A DNA stretch of 64,000 bases from Rhodomicrobium sp. R_RK_3 (GTDB lineage: Bacteria > Pseudomonadota > Alphaproteobacteria > Rhizobiales > Rhodomicrobiaceae): NCBI RefSeq assembly GCF_002198715.1, contig NZ_MWLK01000015.1, forward strand, positions 1-64,000. Reading direction: 5' to 3'. The position numbers and the translations under genes were made by a program. Below the pieces are notes generated by a model. That model was not told the DNA's origin, made no database searches, and saw only the letters and a program-made list of their open reading frames with translations. This document shows positions 1 to 8,937 of this stretch, in pieces (position 1 is the first letter of the stretch; each line of letters opens with the position of its first letter).

Positions 1-216
1 GTCAAAACCATCGCTCATGGACCGGCATTACGCCACCGCCTGAGCCCGGCCGATAGGTGGGAAAGAAGGCCCGCTTACGACAGACCGGGCTTCGATAAAG
101 TCGCCGATGCCGTCGTCATCCCATGCATAATCCGAGCTAATATTTCGGCACCTGAAAAGTGTGATTTGTTCGAGTACCAGCTTGATTGAAGTGAGTTGAC
201 TTGATCGACCCGAGAA

Positions 217-708
217 TCAGGCTGCCTTTCCAAGTGAAAGCGCACCATCCAATTTGACCTTAAATGCACGGAGAAACGTTTCCAGGGATCGTGGGCGATC
301 ATCGAACCAATCGAGTAATACGTCATAGCCGCCGTGTGCATATTTGTTGAATTCGCGCACTCCGTCATCGCTAAGATGATTGGGCGCGCCCGGATCAACG
401 AGCCTCGAAATCGCGGCATGGACTGCTTTCTTTTCTGTTATTTCCACGCCGAGATAGTCCAGCTCCCGGCTTAGGAACATAGCGATCAGAAGATTTCCAC
501 GGTTCCTGTATGGACCGGGAAAGTTCTCGACCAGCGTGGCGGTTTCCGCTGCAAGGACATCCTTTTTGCGTATGGCTGCGATGCCGGCGATGAAACAAAA
601 ATAGAAAGCATCGAAGTCCGGCGCGGAAGCTGTGCCAGGCAAAGCCGCGAAATCCGGCCTGATGTCCTTAAACCAGTCGCGAGCATCCTTTCTTATGGCG
701 AAATCCAT
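217..708 (-). CDS. Small partner protein of the PT-linked defence operon (PbeD-position)
   Basis: I do not recognise a named domain in this 163-residue protein. It is soluble, with no membrane segment or signal peptide, and is rich in helical stretches with aromatic and Asp residues. Its ATG overlaps the stop codon of the ATPase gene (TGATG), so the two are probably translationally coupled. It is the last of four same-strand genes. Its place after a PLD-helicase, a small protein and an SMC-like ATPase, beside dnd genes, fits the fourth component of a PbeABCD-type system. That assignment rests on context only; the protein alone gives no catalytic motif. Confidence 0.7.
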   Translation of the reverse strand: MDFAIRKDARDWFKDIRPDFAALPGTASAPDFDAFYFCFIAGIAAIRKKDVLAAETATLVENFPGPYRNRGNLLIAMFLSRELDYLGVEITEKKAVHAAISRLVDPGAPNHLSDDGVREFNKYAHGGYDVLLDWFDDRPRSLETFLRAFKVKLDGALSLGKAA

Positions 709-2711
709 CAGACCTCCTCGGCGTCGAGTTGAAACTCGTTGAAGAATTGTTCGCCTGTAACCCGAAAACCGTCATTCGTGGTCACGCATAGGGGAGTGTC
801 CATGGCTTTCGATTCGAGGTGGCTGGCCCCTTTTCTAAACAATGTGACGTACTGAATATCGCCATTGCTGGCCTTCTTTAGGCTTGCCAGGAATTTTTCC
901 CGTTCCGAGGAGATCATGAAGGCAATGAACTGGCCCGTCAGCTTGGGCACCAGCTCGCCTATATTCGTCCGGATGTCGAAATCAATCGGGTTGGCGGGGC
1001 TATCAACGACGAACGGGAGCCGGTGCTCATCCGTCCGGTCAAACAAGGTTGACAAGAATGCGTAACCGACAGAAAGGGTTTCGCCGACACTTCCTCCCGA
1101 CTGCCCTCGCAGGACCAAACAACGGTCGATTTCGTCGATGCGGATGTTATTATGCGGCATCAGGGTTTCTATCCGGGCATTCGCCTCGTCCCGGATTTCG
1201 GCCATGATTGCCTTCTTGGCTCTTTCGTGGGCGCTCTTGATAATTCTCGTTAGGATATCGCGCTTCTGACGCAGCGTACGTGTATTCGTGACTTCATCGA
1301 CTTGGTCTTCTAGCACATTTATACCGGCCTCGATTGTCTCGATCGCAAATACGCGCTCCGGATCAACAGTGCTGATGCGGTCCAGCCGCACTCTATCGTC
1401 TTTTCCCTTAAATCGCCGCAGTTCTTTCTCAATATTATCTTTGTCCGCTTTTAAACGGTCAATTTCATCCTTCGCTTTGGCCACGTCCGGATCAGTTTGC
1501 TCCGCCGCATGCTTAAGTTCGTCCAGATCGTTTTGAGCCGATTGGAGGTTGGTTACCAAGCCTGCTACATGCCTGATATTTTCCGACAGCGCTGCGGCCG
1601 CTTGGGTTCTCGATTGTCCGACCGCGTCCGAAATCGCGGATTTCATCTGGTTCAGCACATTCACATCATCTGAACCCAGATATTTTTTGGCGCGCGTTCT
1701 GATGACTGTCCGGATTTCGTCATCGATAATGCGTCCACATACACACTCATCTTCCTTGGCTAAATCTTCGAAAAATTCCCGTGCCGCGCTTTCGGGTAGC
1801 TTGGCTCGGTCGAGACCGGACTTAAGTTCGAACATGGCAGCGGCGAATGCCGGTGACAGGGCCTGCGGATCTCTCATTTCGTCGAGCAGCGATAGCGCAC
1901 CTTCCCGGACCTCGCCCCGCAGGCTGTCCGCTATGCTCTCGGCTCTGCCAATCTTCTTCGCCCGGTCCTCTTCCTTCGTGATTTCGCGCTTGTATCGCTC
2001 CTCCTGGCGTATCAGCTGCCCGCTGGTTTCCGCCAGCCGCTTGTCAAGCGCCGACCTTTCCGCCACCAGCTCTGAATGACGCTTGCGCCATGCTTCCAGT
2101 CTGTTCTTCCGACGCGTGTATCCAGTCTCGTCCTTGGCAGTCACGCTGCGGGTCTGTTCATCCCAATAAGCCGAAACCTTGTCGGCCATCCGATTTAGCA
2201 GATGGACCTGAAATAGGCTTTCCACCGCCTGTTCGGCGTCAGTGTGTCGCTTGTTGAGAAGATTCTCGGCCAGCTCCCCATCGAAGACATAGAAGTTAAC
2301 GAAATCCTCATTCATGAACCGGCGGAGCTCAAAAGGCGGATTGAACCCTTCCTCCTGTCCTGATCCCCACGTAGTTTTATATTCGACGCGACCGGTTTCG
2401 AAATCGAACTCCATCTTGACGGTGATGCGCTTGTCGTTGAGCGTAAGCTTGAGTTCGAATAGGCCCTCAGCGGCATCCCCGCCCTTCTTGCGCAGTTCTC
2501 GAACGCGCCCTCGGTCCCAGGTGCCGTTCGCGGCTGCGCCCGAAAGCGCTGCGCGAAGCAGAGACAGTGTCGTGGTCTTTCCGGTGCCATTTGGCATCTG
2601 AATTAGGGATATGCCGTGTGGCTGGCCATTGGCGTCGCAGCAGTCAATCTCGTGATCCGGACATCGCAGTCCTTCCGCCTTCCACCCAAGAATGCGCATG
2701 GTTGCGGGCAT
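708..2711 (-). CDS. SMC/ABC-like coiled-coil ATPase of PT-linked defence operon (PbeC-position)
   Basis: This is a 667-residue ATPase of the DndD/RecN/SMC kind. A Walker A motif PNGTGKTT lies at residues 40-47. A long charged coiled coil fills the middle, with a single Cys-x-Cys near residue 322 in place of a full CxxC zinc hook. A signature-like GGSVGETLSVG sits near residue 540, and a Walker B segment FVVDSP near residue 570 has Asp in place of the usual second acid. It resembles DndD, encoded 6 kb away, but is a different family member. It overlaps both neighbours, so it is made in stoichiometry with them. The likely role is DNA sensing or loading in phage restriction. PbeC-type is an inference from operon layout. 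Confidence 0.85.
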   Translation of the reverse strand: MPATMRILGWKAEGLRCPDHEIDCCDANGQPHGISLIQMPNGTGKTTTLSLLRAALSGAAANGTWDRGRVRELRKKGGDAAEGLFELKLTLNDKRITVKMEFDFETGRVEYKTTWGSGQEEGFNPPFELRRFMNEDFVNFYVFDGELAENLLNKRHTDAEQAVESLFQVHLLNRMADKVSAYWDEQTRSVTAKDETGYTRRKNRLEAWRKRHSELVAERSALDKRLAETSGQLIRQEERYKREITKEEDRAKKIGRAESIADSLRGEVREGALSLLDEMRDPQALSPAFAAAMFELKSGLDRAKLPESAAREFFEDLAKEDECVCGRIIDDEIRTVIRTRAKKYLGSDDVNVLNQMKSAISDAVGQSRTQAAAALSENIRHVAGLVTNLQSAQNDLDELKHAAEQTDPDVAKAKDEIDRLKADKDNIEKELRRFKGKDDRVRLDRISTVDPERVFAIETIEAGINVLEDQVDEVTNTRTLRQKRDILTRIIKSAHERAKKAIMAEIRDEANARIETLMPHNNIRIDEIDRCLVLRGQSGGSVGETLSVGYAFLSTLFDRTDEHRLPFVVDSPANPIDFDIRTNIGELVPKLTGQFIAFMISSEREKFLASLKKASNGDIQYVTLFRKGASHLESKAMDTPLCVTTNDGFRVTGEQFFNEFQLDAEEV

Positions 2712-2956
2712 CAGGTCAGTTCCTCCGAGGACGATTCCCCGACCAGCTCTTCCAGCAATTTCTCCAATGAGGGGGGCTGTGTTTCGTCATACAACAGCTC
2801 CAGATGCCGGTTGGCCGACTGCGTTGCATTGATATTCTCGTTGCCGGAAGCGATTGCCTCAAACCAACGCGCGAGTTTTCGCGCCAGTCCTTCTGGCTGG
2901 CCAGCCTTCGTGACGGCTAGTTCGATCGCTTCTATTATTTTCGGGTCCACACTCAT
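2711..2956 (-). CDS. Small acidic helical protein of PT-linked defence operon (PbeB-position)
   Basis: This 81-residue acidic protein is predicted all-helical, with no recognisable catalytic motif. Its C-terminus is Glu/Ser rich. It starts 4 bp after the helicase stop and its stop overlaps the ATPase start, so it is a genuine operon member despite its size. Small middle components between a nuclease or helicase and an ABC-type ATPase occur in several defence systems and often bridge the two. That role here is inferred only from position. Confidence 0.7.
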   Translation of the reverse strand: MSVDPKIIEAIELAVTKAGQPEGLARKLARWFEAIASGNENINATQSANRHLELLYDETQPPSLEKLLEELVGESSSEELT

Positions 2957-2960
2957 ACCC

Positions 2961-4847
2961 TCATTCCGCCGGCCTGAGTGTGGACAGGTCCGTCAGCCAG
3001 TCCCGGCGCTGCTCGTCGGCATTCGGATCATCGTGTTCTCCGCCCTCGCGTATGAAATCAACGATATTCGCTATCTTTTGCGGGTTATCGGGGTTCGTTC
3101 GCAGGCACCGACCAATACGCTGGATTGTCTCAAGGCGCGCTCTTTCCGAAGAAAATAAAATCACAGTGCTAAGAGACTTGATGTCAATGCCTTCAGACAG
3201 GCGATGGCAGGTTATCAGGCATTCAAGGTCTCCTCTGGCGAATTTTCGTAAGGTTTCCGCTTGCTCACCGGAGTAATAGGTATGGAAATCGGGGCGGTAT
3301 TTATGAACTATATCGAGAACGGCGTCGCCGTATTCCATCGTTTCCGTAAAGATGATGCAACGCCTTAGAAGGTCTTCGTGATTCTTAATGAAATTTGTGA
3401 AAACCGGCAGCTTCGCTTCAGATGTCTTATACACCCGTGCGATCTCTATCCACAGTTCGGTGTCGCTCATGGGATTGCCGGCTGCTTCACGTGCTTTACG
3501 TCGGCGGTAGATGGCAGCAATGCGCTCGCGATCAGCGTCGGTGAGGGCGAAGTGCAGCGGGTAGTAATTGAACGGAGCAAGAATACCCCGTGCGATGGCT
3601 TCACGCAGGCCGAACGTCATTAAGACTGGGCCGATGTGATCCTCGATAAAAGCATTGCCTTCATGATCATACTCACGCTCGGGTGTCGCACTTAATCCCA
3701 GCCGGAAACGCACATTGTCTGAAAGGCTCGCGAGCCGCGTGCGATTGCCGGGACTTCCCAGCCCATGAACCTCGTCGTGTATCAGGAGCGCCCGTCGAGC
3801 CTGGTTCCTGCCGAGTTGACGGAGCGCGGAAGCCACAGGCTCCCGTGAAACAAGCAGGATGGCATTGCGCGGATCGAGCACAAAGCCCTGTGTTTCCTTC
3901 ATATCTCTGTAGTGTCGGAAAACCCGAAGATCGCGCCCGATCGTCTTACGGACCGCTAAAAGCTCGCTATACCACTGATCGAGCAGATCGTTACCGTCCG
4001 TGCACACGATAACGGTGTCGATTTCGTCCCGCTCAACAAGCGCCTGCAAAATCTTCATTGCAGTGCGAGTTTTGCCTGTGCCGGTCGCCATGTTGAGCAC
4101 GCCCCGCTCTGCAGCGAGAAACGTCGCGACAGCCTCGTCCTGGTGCCGCCATTTTTGGCTCTGTTGCTGTGTCTGCCGCCGCCCGGCTTCCCATTCACCG
4201 CATACGCGCAGCAGTTTTTTTTGCGCTGCTTCGGGGAAGCTATATACTTCTACGCCCTTATCAGCGCGGTTCCAGAGCGCTTCAAAATGCTCGCGTTTGC
4301 GGGCCGCTCGTATGGTGCTGCCCCACGACGAATATACATCGACGCATTCCCGGTTGTTCTCGAAGGCGTTGCGGCTTTCATTCGACGATCCGGTAAAGGC
4401 AACGTAATCCTCGCCGTCAATGAAAAGTCCGATCTTTTCATGATAGATGCCAGCGCCTGTTTTGGGGATTGCGATCTGGACTTCCAACCGCCCCATCTCA
4501 AGCAACCGCGCGAGGCGTGCAACTCCGTCACCGACACCGTCGGCGAAGTCCGTCTCGATAATCTGTTCAAGGCGTCGCGCGCAGATATCCTGCCTAACCG
4601 CCCCGTTTTCGATGGCCCTGAGATCGCCCTCCGAAAGCTCGACGGACGTGACAAGCCTGATCAGCCCGCCCTTCTTTATGAACTCGCCCAGCGGAGCGCC
4701 GAACGCCTCAAGCGCAGAGCTGGAAAAATATCCGACAGCTCGCCAGTATAGTTCTGCTTCGCGCAACGACGGTCGAAAAAAATCCTCAACGATATTATCG
4801 TAACCAGACCGGTAATCGTCTTGGTATAGAATATCTCGTAAACTCAT
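2961..4847 (-). CDS. PLD-family nuclease domain fused to DEAD/DEAH helicase (PbeA-position)
   Basis: This 628-residue protein opens a four-gene operon. The N-terminal half is a phospholipase-D-like nuclease domain with one HxK (H136-x-K138) and GSSN at 153-156. The C-terminal half is a superfamily 2 helicase with Walker A ATGTGKT at 254-260, DEVH at 358-361, SATPE at 386-390 and a motif VI of the QRIGRCLR type. This architecture is typical of restriction helicases. Transcribed away from dndA on the same strand, it probably attacks or blocks DNA that lacks phosphorothioate marks. A single HKD half-site means a dimer would be needed for PLD catalysis. The PbeABCD comparison comes from gene order; I could not align the sequences. 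Confidence 0.88.
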   Translation of the reverse strand: MSLRDILYQDDYRSGYDNIVEDFFRPSLREAELYWRAVGYFSSSALEAFGAPLGEFIKKGGLIRLVTSVELSEGDLRAIENGAVRQDICARRLEQIIETDFADGVGDGVARLARLLEMGRLEVQIAIPKTGAGIYHEKIGLFIDGEDYVAFTGSSNESRNAFENNRECVDVYSSWGSTIRAARKREHFEALWNRADKGVEVYSFPEAAQKKLLRVCGEWEAGRRQTQQQSQKWRHQDEAVATFLAAERGVLNMATGTGKTRTAMKILQALVERDEIDTVIVCTDGNDLLDQWYSELLAVRKTIGRDLRVFRHYRDMKETQGFVLDPRNAILLVSREPVASALRQLGRNQARRALLIHDEVHGLGSPGNRTRLASLSDNVRFRLGLSATPEREYDHEGNAFIEDHIGPVLMTFGLREAIARGILAPFNYYPLHFALTDADRERIAAIYRRRKAREAAGNPMSDTELWIEIARVYKTSEAKLPVFTNFIKNHEDLLRRCIIFTETMEYGDAVLDIVHKYRPDFHTYYSGEQAETLRKFARGDLECLITCHRLSEGIDIKSLSTVILFSSERARLETIQRIGRCLRTNPDNPQKIANIVDFIREGGEHDDPNADEQRRDWLTDLSTLRPAE

Positions 4848-5062
4848 TGATTGTATGCATCCCCCCGGATACTTGAGAAACGCTCCCTCTTATAGCACTG
4901 CAAACGCTACTCACCACGATATGCGCCTCATATACCAGCGTTTTCGTGCCGAATTGGCTAATTTATTAACTTACGGGGGAGAGTCTGCTTTACAAAAGCT
5001 CAGTTATCAACAGGAAAGTTTTCAGGGTTACGCTGCCCAGCCGTGCTGATTGTCTACCCTAA

Positions 5063-6232
5063 CTATCGCAGCGATTCGACTCGCTGCGCAATCGCCTGCC
5101 AGTCCACATCCGGGGTCATGTGACACCAGGATAGGCGCACGGCACCGGCAATTGCCATTTCCGGCAGCCCCATAGCGGTAAGGACGTGGCTTGGTTCGTA
5201 ACTTTGGGACGTGCAGGCCGAGCCGTTTGACACTGCAACAAGGTCCTTGAGCGCGACCATGAGTGCTTCCGAGTCAATTCCCTCGACAGAGAAGTTCAGC
5301 ACATGCGGGAGTGTGTATTCCGGATCGCCATGCAGGCGAATTTCTAGTGATTGCAGCGCGGCGACGGCCTTCGTGCGAATTGCCACGCAGCGCTCCCGCC
5401 GCTCCTTCGCGTTCTTGCGGGCGAGTTCTGCCGCCAGTCCGAAACCTATGATTAACGGGACCGGCAATGTGCCGGGACGAAGCCCGCGCTCTTGTCCGCC
5501 ACCGTAGGAGAGCGGTGCGAGAGGCGGCTTCTTGAAGCCGCGCCGTCTGGCGACAAGCGCGCCTACTCCGACCGGACCGTAGACTTTGTGCGAGCTAATG
5601 CTGATCAGATCAATTCGCGGACGGTCCAGCCCGTCCAGGTCCTTGCCGAACCCCTGCGCAGCATCGACGTGGAAATACGCAGCATGGCCATCTAGGGCGC
5701 CAGCAATTTCTTCAATCGGCTGCCGTGTGCCCGTCTCGTTGTTCACATGCATGACCGACACAAGCGAGGTGTCGGGGCGAAGCGCGGCGCGTATTGCGTC
5801 TGGGTTCACCACACCGCTTAGGTTCGGCTTGATAAGCGTGACGGCGAATCCTCTTGCCGCGAGCGCTTCCAGCGGCTCCAGCACGGCTTTATGCTCGATC
5901 GCCGTGGAGACGATGTGGCGACGACCTGTCGTCTCGGCGTGCGGCGCCATGCCGAGAATGGCCAAATTGTTGCTTTCCGTCGCGCCGCTTGTGAACACGA
6001 TCTCGTCCGTGCTTGCCTCGACGACCGCCGCGACTTGCTCGCGCGCGGTCTGCACAGCCCGTTTGGCCCGCACGCCGTATTCGTGAGTACGGCTCCCAGC
6101 GTTTCCAACCTCCTCCAGCAGCCAGCTAACAATCGCGTCCCGAACAGCGGGCTCGATCGGGGCGGTCGCGTTGCAGTCGAGATATATCGGCGCCGCTTTG
6201 TGTATGTCTACTGACCCAAACGTACGTTTCAT
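5063..6232 (-). CDS. dndA: Cysteine desulfurase DndA
   Basis: This is a PLP-dependent cysteine desulfurase that supplies sulfur for DNA phosphorothioation. The substrate-fold start YLDCNATAP is followed by TSGATESNN, the PLP lysine in SSHKVYGPVG (about residue 216) and the catalytic Cys in GSACTSQS (about residue 340). The reading frame is open 38 codons further upstream, but those residues do not look like the family. ATG at 6232 gives the normal NifS/IscS-like start; 6262 is a possible alternative. It is divergent from dndBCDE. Placement beside dndB-E, not in an isc or suf cluster, supports the dnd assignment. Confidence 0.93.
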   Translation of the reverse strand: MKRTFGSVDIHKAAPIYLDCNATAPIEPAVRDAIVSWLLEEVGNAGSRTHEYGVRAKRAVQTAREQVAAVVEASTDEIVFTSGATESNNLAILGMAPHAETTGRRHIVSTAIEHKAVLEPLEALAARGFAVTLIKPNLSGVVNPDAIRAALRPDTSLVSVMHVNNETGTRQPIEEIAGALDGHAAYFHVDAAQGFGKDLDGLDRPRIDLISISSHKVYGPVGVGALVARRRGFKKPPLAPLSYGGGQERGLRPGTLPVPLIIGFGLAAELARKNAKERRERCVAIRTKAVAALQSLEIRLHGDPEYTLPHVLNFSVEGIDSEALMVALKDLVAVSNGSACTSQSYEPSHVLTAMGLPEMAIAGAVRLSWCHMTPDVDWQAIAQRVESLR

Positions 6233-6302
6233 GTTTGACAAACGAGTCCCAAAATGATTCATTATGTTTGTATCGCATAATTGGTTAGCCGCAGGCAAGT
6301 AG
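6233..6302. promoter_or_regulatory. Divergent dndA / dndB promoter region
   Basis: A 70-bp A+T-rich gap separates the dndA start from the dndB start and must hold both promoters. DndB is the known transcriptional repressor of dnd operons in other bacteria, so an operator for it may lie here. I see no clean long palindrome. Confidence 0.5.
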
Positions 6303-7400
6303 ATGAGCAACGGATTTGAATATGTATTCCCAGCCATAAGAGGCATCCAGGCACAAAGGGAATACTATGTATCCATGTGTCCCATGCGGCTTTTACCAAA
6401 GTTGTTTCTTTTTGATGAGGAAGAGCTGGTTCCAGAACTCAGGGCGCAGCGCCAACTTAACAAGGCAAGGCTTCCAGAGCTGTCCCGTTATATTACTGAG
6501 AACCCCAACGACTATGTTTTCTCGGCAATTACCGTTTCCATCGACGCCGCCGTGAATTTCGAGCGGCTTGCAATGGAGGGGGACGCCGGCCGCATCGGTT
6601 TGCTGCACATACCAATGTCGGCCCGCTTCATCATCAATGACGGTCAGCATCGCCGCGCAGCTATAGACCGGGCGCTGCGCGAAAAACCGGAACTGGGCGA
6701 TGAAAGTATCGCTGTTGTATTCTTTCTCGATATCGGCCTTGCCCGCTGCCAGCAGATGTTTGCTGACCTGAACCGCTACGCGATTAGGCCTTCTTCATCA
6801 TTGAGCATTCTTTATGATTACCGCGACGAGACGGCTCGGCTCGCTAAGGCGCTTATTGCAAAATCCTCCGTCTTTCGGGATGTCATCGAGCTCGAAAAGA
6901 CGAGCTTGTCGCCGCGTTCGGGGCGGCTTTTCACACTGAGCGCCATCTATCATGCGACAGACGAGCTGTTGAGCGGAATGCAAGAGACAGCGCCGAGGGA
7001 ATCGGCTGAACTGGCGCTTAGCTTCTGGGAGGCGGTGGCTGGCCATATTGGTGAATGGGGGCGTGTGCGGCGAGGCGAGCTTTCGGCTGGCGAGGTTCGC
7101 GCTGACTTTATTCACACCCATGGCGTTGTATTGCAAGCCCTGGCCCGCGCGGGACGCAGTTTAATTCAGCGCCACCCGAAGCAATGGCAAGCTAAACTTG
7201 CCAATATTGAAGCTGTAAACTGGCGTCGATCCAACAGCAACCTGTGGGAAGGTCGCGCTTTATTGGGCGGGCGGGTTTCAAAAGCGCACCAGAATGTTAT
7301 TCTGACCGCTAATGCTATAAAGAATCATCTGGGCCTTGCGTTGTCGCCCGAGGAGCAACGCGTTGAAGATGCACTGAGTCGGGGGAACAATGGCTCGTAA
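6303..7400 (+). CDS. dndB: DNA sulfur modification protein DndB (DGQHR family)
   Basis: This 365-residue protein carries the hallmark DGQHR motif at 113-117 (INDGQHRRA). In other hosts DndB represses dnd transcription and tunes the frequency of phosphorothioation. It is the first gene of dndBCDE and overlaps dndC by about 11 bp. The length and the motif position match the family. Its presence marks this as a five-gene modification set, whereas the described archaeal PbeABCD partner is a dndCDEA set without dndB. Confidence 0.93.
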   Translation: MSNGFEYVFPAIRGIQAQREYYVSMCPMRLLPKLFLFDEEELVPELRAQRQLNKARLPELSRYITENPNDYVFSAITVSIDAAVNFERLAMEGDAGRIGLLHIPMSARFIINDGQHRRAAIDRALREKPELGDESIAVVFFLDIGLARCQQMFADLNRYAIRPSSSLSILYDYRDETARLAKALIAKSSVFRDVIELEKTSLSPRSGRLFTLSAIYHATDELLSGMQETAPRESAELALSFWEAVAGHIGEWGRVRRGELSAGEVRADFIHTHGVVLQALARAGRSLIQRHPKQWQAKLANIEAVNWRRSNSNLWEGRALLGGRVSKAHQNVILTANAIKNHLGLALSPEEQRVEDALSRGNNGS

Positions 7401-8937
7401 AAGCGATAACAACAAACCATTTTCGGCCTTTGCCAAAAGTGGGTTTAAGAAAACGATCGCCGTTGCGATGCAGGAAGTTGCCGATCTGTACGCCAGCGAC
7501 GAAATTCCATGGGTTATTGGCTACAGTGGCGGGAAGGATTCAACTGCCGCCCTGCAGCTTGTCTGGCGCGCGCTTGAAACTCTCCCTGAGCAACAGCGCA
7601 AGAAACCTGTTTATGTCATCAGCACGGATACTCTTGTCGAAAACCCGATTGTTGCGCTCTGGGTCTCCAAGTCTCTTGAAAAGATGAGCGCCGAGGCCAG
7701 CCGGCAACGCTTGCCTCTCACAGCACATCGGCTCACGCCCCCGCCGGGAAATACCTTTTGGGTCAATTTGATCGGACGAGGCTATCCCGCTCCCCGGCCC
7801 AAGTTTCGGTGGTGTACGGAACGACTGAAGATTACCCCCTCAACACAATTCATCAGTTCCGTCGTTCAAAAACACGGCGAAGCCATTCTTGTTCTCGGTT
7901 CGCGTAAGGCTGAGAGTACAGCGCGCGCACGCGTCATGGACAGGTTCGAGGAAAGGCGCGTGCGGGAGCGTCTAAGTCCCAACGGGAGCCTGCCAAACTC
8001 ATTCGTTTACACGCCGCTAGAAGACTGGACGAATGACGATGTCTGGATGTACCTGATGCAGGTTGTGAACCCTTGGGGCTACAACAATAAGGATCTGCTG
8101 ACGATGTACCAGGGCGCGACGGCCGGCGGCGAATGCCCGCTCGTCGTTGACACCAGCACGCCAAGCTGCGGCGACAGTCGCTTCGGCTGCTGGGTATGCA
8201 CGCTTGTCGAGAAGGACAAGTCAATGCACGCCATGATCCAGAACGATGAAGAGAAAGAATGGATGCTGCCGCTCCTTGAGTTGCGTAACGAACTGGACCC
8301 GCCAAAGACGCCGGATGCAGACCGGCCGCTACGGGATTTTCGCCGCATGAACGGGGCCGTTCAGCTCTTCAATGACCGTCCTATTCCTGGCCCCTATAAG
8401 CAGAAGGTCCGCGAAGACTGGCTACGCAAGGTGTTATGGTCGCAAAGGCACATCCGCGAGAATGGCCCTGCCGAAGTGCGCGATATCGAACTGATCACAC
8501 TTGAAGAACTTGACGAAATTCGCCGCATATGGGTTGTCGAGAAGCACGAGATTGAGGACAGTCTTCCTCGCGTCTATGAGGAAGCGACAGAGCGGCCCTA
8601 TCCGGGCGGGCGCCTTGATGACAACCTGGTTATGGGTGCGACCGAAATGGTGCTTTTGCGCGATTTATGCGGCGACGACGATTTGCATTTCCAGCTTACC
8701 CGCGAACTGCTTTCCATTGAGAAGCGTCACAAATCCATGCTGCGTCGGGCCGGTCTGTTCGAGGCGCTTGAACAAGCCTTCCATCGTGGATTCTATGACG
8801 GCGAAGACGACGCGGTCGCTCGGGCCCGGCAACGCCGCGACGCGCTTGACATGGCGCAAGAGCGTGTCTTCGACGAAACATTGCCGATGGTTCAAGAAGC
8901 ACCGGACCTGTTTGACCGCGATGAGGTTCGGCGATGA
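7390..8937 (+). CDS. dndC: DNA phosphorothioation sulfurtransferase DndC (PAPS reductase family)
   Basis: This 515-residue PP-loop protein is the iron-sulfur component of the DndCDE complex. The nucleotide loop SGGKDS lies at 46-51. A four-cysteine set suited to a [4Fe-4S] cluster (about C249, C260, C267, C270) lies in CPLVVDTSTPSCGDSRFGC and the residues just after. A CTERLK segment follows the PAPS-reductase-like region near residue 142. It overlaps dndB at its start and ends 4 bp inside dndD (ATGA overlap), as in other dnd operons. All key residues are present, so it should be functional. Confidence 0.95.
   Translation: MARKSDNNKPFSAFAKSGFKKTIAVAMQEVADLYASDEIPWVIGYSGGKDSTAALQLVWRALETLPEQQRKKPVYVISTDTLVENPIVALWVSKSLEKMSAEASRQRLPLTAHRLTPPPGNTFWVNLIGRGYPAPRPKFRWCTERLKITPSTQFISSVVQKHGEAILVLGSRKAESTARARVMDRFEERRVRERLSPNGSLPNSFVYTPLEDWTNDDVWMYLMQVVNPWGYNNKDLLTMYQGATAGGECPLVVDTSTPSCGDSRFGCWVCTLVEKDKSMHAMIQNDEEKEWMLPLLELRNELDPPKTPDADRPLRDFRRMNGAVQLFNDRPIPGPYKQKVREDWLRKVLWSQRHIRENGPAEVRDIELITLEELDEIRRIWVVEKHEIEDSLPRVYEEATERPYPGGRLDDNLVMGATEMVLLRDLCGDDDLHFQLTRELLSIEKRHKSMLRRAGLFEALEQAFHRGFYDGEDDAVARARQRRDALDMAQERVFDETLPMVQEAPDLFDRDEVRR

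Noticed and set aside
1-216. Left edge of the window
   Set aside because: No gene, repeat or RNA structure could be supported in this short stretch. A minus-strand frame at 75-419 overlaps the defence gene and looks random.
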